From: Nocardiopsaceae bacterium
GTDB lineage: Bacteria > Actinomycetota > Actinomycetes > Streptosporangiales > Streptosporangiaceae
NCBI GenBank assembly: GCA_031254715.1
Contig: JAIRTY010000457.1
Span: forward strand, 1 to 5,256
DNA length: 5,256 nucleotides
Direction: 5' to 3'
The stretch's first letter is position 1. Each line of letters begins with the position of its first letter. This document shows positions 1-4,809 of the stretch, one piece after another. The position numbers and the translations under genes were made by a program. A model generated the notes under the pieces. That model saw only the letters and a list, made by a program, of their open reading frames with translations. It made no database searches and was not told the origin of the DNA.

Positions 1-10
1 CTTCCGATCT
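1..10 (+). other. Residual Illumina adapter at contig edge
   Basis: The first ten bases, CTTCCGATCT, are identical to the 3' end of the standard Illumina adapter (which ends GCTCTTCCGATCT), and they sit exactly at base 1. A given 10-mer at one fixed position is expected about once in a million under even base use, so contamination is far likelier than chance. Genomic sequence most likely begins at base 11. The reading frame of the first gene happens to stay open through these bases (Phe-Arg-Ser), but those residues should not be treated as protein sequence. Confidence 0.85.
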
Positions 11-724
11 CAGGCGCGGGCCAGCGTGCTGCACGAACTATCGCTGGTGGCACGGGGCCTGGCGAGCGGCGCCAGGCACGCGTGGCGGCGGCGCCAGGCG
101 GCGGCCGCCCTCGGCGTGACCGCCAGCCAGCGGATCTGGTACGGGATCCTGTTCCTGATGTCGATCCTGCTGTACCGGAACTACTTCTACTCCGACGCCA
201 GCGCCAACAACTCGCTCGGCCACTTCGCCCTGGTCGTGATCGCGGCGGCGATCGGCTACGGCGCGGCGGCGGTGGTCACCCCGCTGGCCACCAAGCGGGT
301 CTCCAAGCAGGCCTGGATCACGATGCTGCTGGCGGGGGGCGGGATCATCACCGGCGTGCTCGGGCCAACCTTCGCCCAGCCGGTGTTCCTGATCATCGCG
401 TTCGCGCTGGGGGTCGTCGCACAGGGGGTGACGATCTGCGCCACCACGATCATCCAGCAGATCATGGCCGACGCCTACCGGGGCCGGGTGTTCGCGCTCT
501 GGGACATGCTGTTCAACGTCCCGTTCGTGGTCGGCGCGGTGGCCGCGGCACAGCTCATCCCTGATGACGGGAAGTCGTACCCGCTGCTGCTGGTGACCGC
601 GGCCGGGTACCTGGCGTCAGCGGCAGGCTACGGCTTCGTCAGCCGTCACTCGCTGCCCGGCGCGCTGCCCGGCCCGGGCGGCGCGGAGACCCCCTCGGCC
701 TCGGCCCAGCGCAGCAGCTCCTGA
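11..724 (+). CDS. MFS transporter, C-terminal half (5'-truncated)
   Basis: This is a cytoplasmic-membrane secondary transporter of the major facilitator superfamily; the substrate cannot be told. The frame is open from the contig edge, so the GTG at 26 is internal and not a start. About 237 residues remain. They begin in the basic cytoplasmic loop between TM6 and TM7 (GARHAWRRRQAA). Six hydrophobic segments follow, read as TM7-TM12: around WYGILFLMSILLY, FALVVIAAAIGYGAAAVV, WITMLLAGGGIITGVLG, VFLIIAFALGVVAQGV, LFNVPFVVGAVAAAQL and YPLLLVTAAGYLASAAGYG. Between TM10 and TM11 the loop reads DAYRGRVFALWD, resembling the motif A-like RGRVFA loop of actinobacterial multidrug-efflux-type (MFS_3/EntS-like) members. 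The LLYRNYF segment after TM7 is, from memory, also common there. The C-terminus is a Ser/Gly/Pro-rich tail. The gene converges on cca, and their 3' ends overlap by 79 bp. Drug-efflux function would be a guess. Confidence 0.88.
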   Translation, partial: QARASVLHELSLVARGLASGARHAWRRRQAAAALGVTASQRIWYGILFLMSILLYRNYFYSDASANNSLGHFALVVIAAAIGYGAAAVVTPLATKRVSKQAWITMLLAGGGIITGVLGPTFAQPVFLIIAFALGVVAQGVTICATTIIQQIMADAYRGRVFALWDMLFNVPFVVGAVAAAQLIPDDGKSYPLLLVTAAGYLASAAGYGFVSRHSLPGALPGPGGAETPSASAQRSSS

Positions 725-2148
725 GTGGCCCGTTCTGGGCCCAGCGGCCCCTGCTCGATCCGCAGCTCCAGCAGGTACCGGTAGGCGTCCCCGACCAGCG
801 GCCCCGGCGGGATCCCGAGAACCTGCATGATCTCGTTGCCGTCCAGGTCCGGGCGCAGCCTGTCCAGCTCTTCCTGGGCCGCCAGCTCGGCAATCCTCCG
901 TTCGAGATGATCGTAGGCCCGTGCCAGCCGCTCGGCCTTCCGCTTGTTCCTGGTGGTGCAGTCGGCGCGGGTCAGCGCGTGCAGGCGGGTCAGCAGCGGC
1001 CCGGCGTCGCGCACGTACCGCCGCACCGCCGCGTCGGTCCACTCCCCCTCGCCGTAGCCGTGGAACCGCAGGTGCAGCCCGACCAGTTCGGACACGGCGT
1101 CCACCACGGCGGCCGGGAACCGCAGCTGTTCCAGCCGGGCCCGCGCCATCCGCGCGCCGACGGCCTCGTGGTGGTGGAACGCGACCCGGCCGTCCGGCAG
1201 CAGGGTGCGGGTCTTCGGCTTGCCGATGTCGTGCAGCAGCGCGGCCAGCCGCAGCACCAGGTCGCGGTGCAGGCCGTAGCGGCCTTCCAGCCCGATCGCC
1301 TGCGCCAGCACGGTCAGCGTGTGCTGGTAGACGTCCTTGTGCCGGAAGTGCTCGTCGGCCTCCAGCCGCAGCCGGGGCACCTCGGGCAGCACCTGGTCGG
1401 CCACCCGGGTGTCGACCAGCAGCTCGATGCCCCGGCCCGGCCCGTCCGTGCTGTCGGCCCGCATCAGCTTGGTGAGCTCGTCGGACACCCGCTCGGGCGA
1501 TACCAGCTCCGGCTTCAGCCGCCCGGCCAACTCGGTCATGGCCTCCCGCGCCGCCGGCGCGACCGAGAACCCGAGCTGGGCCGCGAACCGGGCGGCCCTG
1601 AGCATCCGCAGCGGGTCGTCGGTGAACGACTCCTCCGGGCTGGCGGGCGTGCGCAGTACCAGGTCGCGCAGGTCCCGCAGGCCGCCGAACAGGTCGACCA
1701 GCTCCAGCGAGGGGAGCCTGGCGGCCATCGCGTTCACGGTGAAGTCACGCCGGGACAGGTCGCCGGCCAGCGAAGTGCCGTAGTCCACCGCTGGCTTGCG
1801 GGAGCGCGGGTGGTACTTCTCGCTGCGGTAGGTGGTGATCTCGCAGATCACGTCGCCCTTGCGCAGGCCTATCGTGCCGAAGGCGATCCCCACCTCCCAG
1901 ACCTTGTCCGCCCAGCCCCGGGCGAGCGCAAGCACCTGCTCCGGCCTGGCGTCGGTGGCGAGGTCCAGGTCGCCGTGGCCGCGGCGCAGGAACACGTCCC
2001 TGACGGTCCCCCCGACCAGGGCCAGCTCGTGGCCGTCGGCGGCGAACCGGCGGCCGAGCGCGGCCACCGGAGCCGCGGCCGTGCGCAGCAGCCGGGCGGC
2101 TGCCTGCTGCTGGCCCGGGGTGAGAGAGCTGGAGTCCGGCACGGGCAT
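646..2148 (-). CDS. cca: CCA tRNA nucleotidyltransferase (HD-domain type)
   Basis: This cytoplasmic enzyme adds or repairs the 3'-terminal CCA of tRNAs from CTP and ATP without a nucleic-acid template. It is 500 aa, close to the roughly 480 aa of mycobacterial PcnA. The class II nucleotidyltransferase head shows LVGGTVRD (44-51), then the catalytic carboxylates in DLDLAT (D60, D62). RRDFTVNAMA (133-142) and DDPLRMLRAARFA (177-189) are the usual poly(A)-polymerase/CCA-adding signatures. A C-terminal HD domain follows, with H276, LLHDIGK (H306-D307, K310) and FHHHE (325-328), the pattern of a metal-dependent phosphohydrolase. The last ~20 residues are Gly/Pro/Ser-rich and lie in the overlap with the MFS gene. 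The ATG at 2146-2148 is chosen because it puts the GG motif at the usual distance from the N-terminus and a plausible promoter lies just upstream; it has no clear Shine-Dalgarno. An in-frame ATG at 2218-2220 would add 24 residues lacking any family resemblance. Confidence 0.95.
   Translation of the reverse strand: MPVPDSSSLTPGQQQAAARLLRTAAAPVAALGRRFAADGHELALVGGTVRDVFLRRGHGDLDLATDARPEQVLALARGWADKVWEVGIAFGTIGLRKGDVICEITTYRSEKYHPRSRKPAVDYGTSLAGDLSRRDFTVNAMAARLPSLELVDLFGGLRDLRDLVLRTPASPEESFTDDPLRMLRAARFAAQLGFSVAPAAREAMTELAGRLKPELVSPERVSDELTKLMRADSTDGPGRGIELLVDTRVADQVLPEVPRLRLEADEHFRHKDVYQHTLTVLAQAIGLEGRYGLHRDLVLRLAALLHDIGKPKTRTLLPDGRVAFHHHEAVGARMARARLEQLRFPAAVVDAVSELVGLHLRFHGYGEGEWTDAAVRRYVRDAGPLLTRLHALTRADCTTRNKRKAERLARAYDHLERRIAELAAQEELDRLRPDLDGNEIMQVLGIPPGPLVGDAYRYLLELRIEQGPLGPERATQELLRWAEAEGVSAPPGPGSAPGSE
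661..685. terminator. Candidate hairpin terminator in a convergent overlap
   Basis: Bases 661-671 pair with 675-685 across a 3-nt loop (672-674), giving an 11-bp stem with a single G-T wobble (666/680) and otherwise only G-C pairs. The hairpin lies inside the overlapping 3' ends of the MFS gene (stop at 722-724) and the cca gene (stop at 646-648 on the minus strand). No U-tract follows on either strand, but actinobacterial terminators often lack one. It could slow or stop transcription from both sides and limit read-through between the convergent genes. The caveat is that it lies just before both stop codons, where ribosomes could disrupt it, and long GC stems arise easily in such DNA. Confidence 0.35.
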
Positions 2149-2215
2149 CGAGCGTAGGGCGTGCCAGCCGCCGCCGGAAACCGGGCAGTCGATTCGGTAG
2201 GCTGCACGGGTGCCG

Positions 2216-2244
2216 GTCATAGCAATTCCGGCATGCTGAGTCAA
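2216..2244 (-). promoter_or_regulatory. Candidate sigma-70-type promoter for cca
   Basis: On the minus strand, TTGACT (2244-2239) is followed after exactly 17 nt by TATGAC (2221-2216). The -35 box matches TTGACA at 5 of 6 positions, the -10 matches TATAAT at 4 of 6, and the spacer is ideal for the housekeeping sigma factor. Transcription would begin around 2205-2211, leaving a leader of about 60 nt before the cca ATG at 2148. The -10 box contains the upstream in-frame ATG (2220-2218), so a transcript from this promoter could not use it as a start. The local AT content stands out in otherwise GC-rich DNA. No mapped transcript supports it. Confidence 0.5.
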
Positions 2245-2264
2245 CGCTCCGTGCTCGCCTCCTG

Positions 2265-2292
2265 CCGGCCGGGGCCGCCCCGGGAGGGCCGG
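2265..2292 (+). promoter_or_regulatory. Shine-Dalgarno in a potential hairpin, before the DUF6049 gene
   Basis: GGGAGGG (2282-2288) is a strong Shine-Dalgarno a few bases before the GTG at 2293. It decides the start, because the upstream in-frame ATG at 2233 and GTG at 2161 have no comparable site. The same stretch can fold: 2265-2270 pairs with 2287-2292, and 2271-2274 with 2278-2281 around the loop 2275-2277, leaving GGGAG (2282-2286) as a bulge. In that fold the end of the Shine-Dalgarno and all bases up to the start codon are paired, which could lower or gate translation. The ribosome-binding site is well supported; the regulatory role is inference. Confidence 0.55.
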
Positions 2293-4809
2293 GTGAGGCA
2301 TGCCGATCGTGCTGCAAAGGTCAGTGCCAGGCTCGCGGCACTGGCCGGCGTAGTGCTGTTGGCACTGGTGGCGCTGACGCTGCCGGCGGGCAGCGCGCGG
2401 GCGGCGGGCAGCGCGCCGACGGCGGGCCAGCCGCTTCCGGCGGTGGTCATCGAGATCACCTCGATCAGCCCGGGGGTCGCCAGGCCCCGCGGGCCGGTCA
2501 CCGTCTCCGGTTACCTCACCAACACCTCCAGCCAGGCGATGGCCGGGCTGACCGTTCAGCTCTGGTCCAGCGACCTCCAGCTGAGCAGCCGGGACGCGAT
2601 GACGCGGTACCTGAGCCCCGCCGGCGGGACCGGCATGGATCAGCCGGTGGCCAGCACCCTGACCTCGGTGCCGACGCTGCCACCGCACGCCACCGAGCAC
2701 TGGTCCATCACGCTGCCGCCCGGCCAGGTGGGCATGTCGGCGTTCGGCGTGTACCCGCTGGCCGCGCAGGTCAGCCAATCTGCCCTGCAGATCGATGCAG
2801 CCAGGACCTTCCTGGTGTACTGGCCAGGCAAGTCCGAGCGCACGGTGCTGAAACGGCTGACCGTGGCCTGGGTCTGGCCGCTGATCGCGGCTCCCGAGCA
2901 GGCCGCGTGCCGCCGGTCACTGCTCTCCGGCGACCTCGCGTCCGCCGTCGCCCGCCGCGGCCGCCTGAACGGGCTGCTGGCGGCCGGGACCTCCCCGGCT
3001 GCCCGCCGGGCCCTGGTCACCTGGGCCATCGACCCCGCCCTGCTGAGCGAGGTGGGCACGATGACCCGCCCGTTCCGGGTCGGCACCGGCGCCGCCTGCT
3101 CCGGCGGAACGGCCCGGCCTGCCAGCACCGCGGCCCGGACCTGGCTCGCCGGGGTCAGGGCCGCCACCGCCCGGCAGAACTTCTTCGTCACGCCGTACGC
3201 GGACGTGGACGTGGCCGCGCTGACGCACCGGGGCCTGGACAGCGAGCTCAAGTCGGCGTTCAACGACGGCCGCGCCGAGGCCCGGATGATGCTGAACGGC
3301 CGCGACCAGCGGCCGGGCGGCACCCCGGGAGGGGCCACGCCGGCCAGCGCCGGCGCCAGGGCCGCGGGCGGGGACACGATCGGGGCCCGGGCCGGCCAGC
3401 GGCGGTTCGCCGGGATCGCCTGGCCGGCCGACGGGCTCGCCGACTACAGCGTGCTCGGCACCCTGGCGGTGCCGAACGGCATCGGGACGGTGCTGCTGGA
3501 CAGCTCGGTGATGCCGCCGTTGGCGCAGTCGCTCGCGTTTACCCCGACCGCTGTCGCCTCCGCCCCCGACGGGGTGGGCACGCAGTTGCGGGTGCTGCTC
3601 ACCGACCACATCATCAGCCAGGTGCTGGCCGCCGGCCCGACCGGGCGCGATCCCACGGCGGGTGTCCAGGGCGGCCCGCCCCATGACGCTGCGCGGGCGG
3701 CATCGCTCGCCACCAGGCAGCAGTTGCTGGCCGAGACGGCCATGATCTCGGCCGAGTCGCCATCCCTGGCGCGCGCCGTGGTCATCGCGCCGCCGCGGCG
3801 CTGGGACCCGGCGCCGGGACTGGCCAGCGCGCTGCTGGCGGAGACCACCACCGCGCCCTGGCTGAAGCCGGCCAGCCTGGCCGGGCTGGCGAGCGCGCGA
3901 CCCGGCCAGGGCGCGGTGCTGCGCCGGCAGCCGCCGCTGAGCAGCGTGAGCCCGAACGAGCTCAGGCCGTCCCTGCTGCACAAGGTGACGAAGCTGACCG
4001 CGACCGCGCACCTGGTGGGCAACATCCTCTCGCCGCGGCAGCCGCGGTACCTGAGCACGGCGATCGCCGCCGCCGCGTCCTCGGCCTGGCGGGGCGGCGG
4101 TGCCGGGCGGCGGGCCGCCGAGACGCTGATCGGCCAGGTCTCCTCCTACCTGGCGGCGCAGCAGAACGCGGTGCGCATCATCGACCCGCCGCGGGTCACG
4201 CTGGGCGGGAAGTCCGGCTCGGTGCCGGTCTCGGTCAGCAACCGGCTGCAACATGACGTCCGGGTCCAGTTGAACGTGAGCGCGCCCAGCCCGCGCCGGA
4301 TCACGATCGGGAAGTTCCAGCCGGTGATCACGGTCAAGGCGGGCACCCAGCGGACGATCAAGGTCCCGGTCAGGGCCGCTGCGGCGGGCTCGACCAGCCT
4401 CACCCTCAGCCTGTCTGCCCCGGGCGGAGCCCGGCTGCCGGGCCACACGGCGACCCTGACCGTGTCGGCGACCCACTTCGGCTCGCTGGCGCTCGTCATC
4501 ATCGGCATCGCGCTCGGGGTGTTCCTGCTCACCTCGGTGGGGCGGGCGATCCGGCGCGGACGGCCGGACGAGGAGGAGGAGGAGGCCGGCGGGCTGGAAC
4601 CCGGGGAAACGGGGGAAGCTAGCGAGCAGTGGGAGGTCGGGGAAACCGGCAATCCTGGCAACAGCGCCGAAACCACCACCAGCCCGGCTGATTCTGCCAC
4701 CGCCGGCGAAGGAGCGGATAACGTCGATGCGGAGCCGCCGGACTACCCCCAGCACCCGGAGGAACCCGATGAGCATGCCAGCGCGCCGGGACGGGCCGAC
4801 CGCCGCTGA
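2293..4809 (+). CDS. DUF6049 family (Rv3909-like) membrane-anchored extracellular protein
   Basis: The function is unknown; the family is conserved in Actinomycetota next to murJ, which points to the cell envelope. The 838 aa begin with a signal peptide: basic n-region, hydrophobic core ALAGVVLLALVALTLPAG, and likely cleavage after SARA (A37). A beta-rich domain (about 50-165) follows. The central region (about 175-600) holds WAIDPALLSEV (244-254), TPYADVDVAALTHRGL (300-315) and AWPADG (376-381), which resemble the strand ends of GH57/polysaccharide-deacetylase-like barrels. ETAMISAESPSLARAVVIAP then PRRW looks family-typical. Gly/Ala/Pro-rich stretches (about 340-370 and 447-470) look like loop insertions. 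A second Ig-like beta domain (about 634-726), one TM helix (about 731-750), RAIRRGR and an 88-residue acidic tail complete it, placing the bulk outside and the tail inside. Only two cysteines exist (C206, C269), a possible disulfide. GTG 2293 is chosen for its Shine-Dalgarno and because the signal peptide starts there. The 3' end overlaps the next gene by 41 bp. Confidence 0.85.
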   Translation: MRHADRAAKVSARLAALAGVVLLALVALTLPAGSARAAGSAPTAGQPLPAVVIEITSISPGVARPRGPVTVSGYLTNTSSQAMAGLTVQLWSSDLQLSSRDAMTRYLSPAGGTGMDQPVASTLTSVPTLPPHATEHWSITLPPGQVGMSAFGVYPLAAQVSQSALQIDAARTFLVYWPGKSERTVLKRLTVAWVWPLIAAPEQAACRRSLLSGDLASAVARRGRLNGLLAAGTSPAARRALVTWAIDPALLSEVGTMTRPFRVGTGAACSGGTARPASTAARTWLAGVRAATARQNFFVTPYADVDVAALTHRGLDSELKSAFNDGRAEARMMLNGRDQRPGGTPGGATPASAGARAAGGDTIGARAGQRRFAGIAWPADGLADYSVLGTLAVPNGIGTVLLDSSVMPPLAQSLAFTPTAVASAPDGVGTQLRVLLTDHIISQVLAAGPTGRDPTAGVQGGPPHDAARAASLATRQQLLAETAMISAESPSLARAVVIAPPRRWDPAPGLASALLAETTTAPWLKPASLAGLASARPGQGAVLRRQPPLSSVSPNELRPSLLHKVTKLTATAHLVGNILSPRQPRYLSTAIAAAASSAWRGGGAGRRAAETLIGQVSSYLAAQQNAVRIIDPPRVTLGGKSGSVPVSVSNRLQHDVRVQLNVSAPSPRRITIGKFQPVITVKAGTQRTIKVPVRAAAAGSTSLTLSLSAPGGARLPGHTATLTVSATHFGSLALVIIGIALGVFLLTSVGRAIRRGRPDEEEEEAGGLEPGETGEASEQWEVGETGNPGNSAETTTSPADSATAGEGADNVDAEPPDYPQHPEEPDEHASAPGRADRR
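4758..4771 (+). promoter_or_regulatory. Shine-Dalgarno and start inside the upstream gene
   Basis: GGAGG (4758-4762) lies 6 nt before the ATG at 4769-4771, both within the last codons of the DUF6049 gene, whose stop is at 4807-4809. This is a strong, well-spaced site and fixes the start of the downstream gene over the second ATG at 4775. The arrangement implies that the two genes are co-transcribed and translationally coupled. Confidence 0.8.

Noticed and set aside
26..28. GTG at 26 as the start of the MFS gene
   Set aside because: The frame is open upstream to the contig edge, and the protein would start in the middle of the TM6-TM7 loop, giving only half a transporter.
907..2157. Long plus-strand open frame of 416 codons across the cca gene
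   Set aside because: It is antisense to a clear CCA-adding enzyme, has a Gln/Pro/Arg/Gly-rich composition typical of GC-rich shadow frames, and shows no recognisable motif.
2175..2203. Possible plus-strand promoter with TAGGCT (2198-2203) as -10
   Set aside because: No convincing -35 lies 16-18 nt upstream. A GGAAA at 2176-2180 could suggest an ECF sigma site, but the match is too weak to annotate.
2161..2292. Upstream starts (GTG 2161, ATG 2233) for the DUF6049 protein
   Set aside because: They would put up to 44 polar, Pro/Arg-rich residues and two extra cysteines before the signal peptide, and neither has a Shine-Dalgarno comparable to the one before GTG 2293.
2149..2778. Upstream extension of the cca frame to a 710-residue protein
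   Set aside because: The extra 210 residues run antisense through the signal peptide and first domain of the DUF6049 gene, have no family resemblance, and lie upstream of the likely cca promoter.
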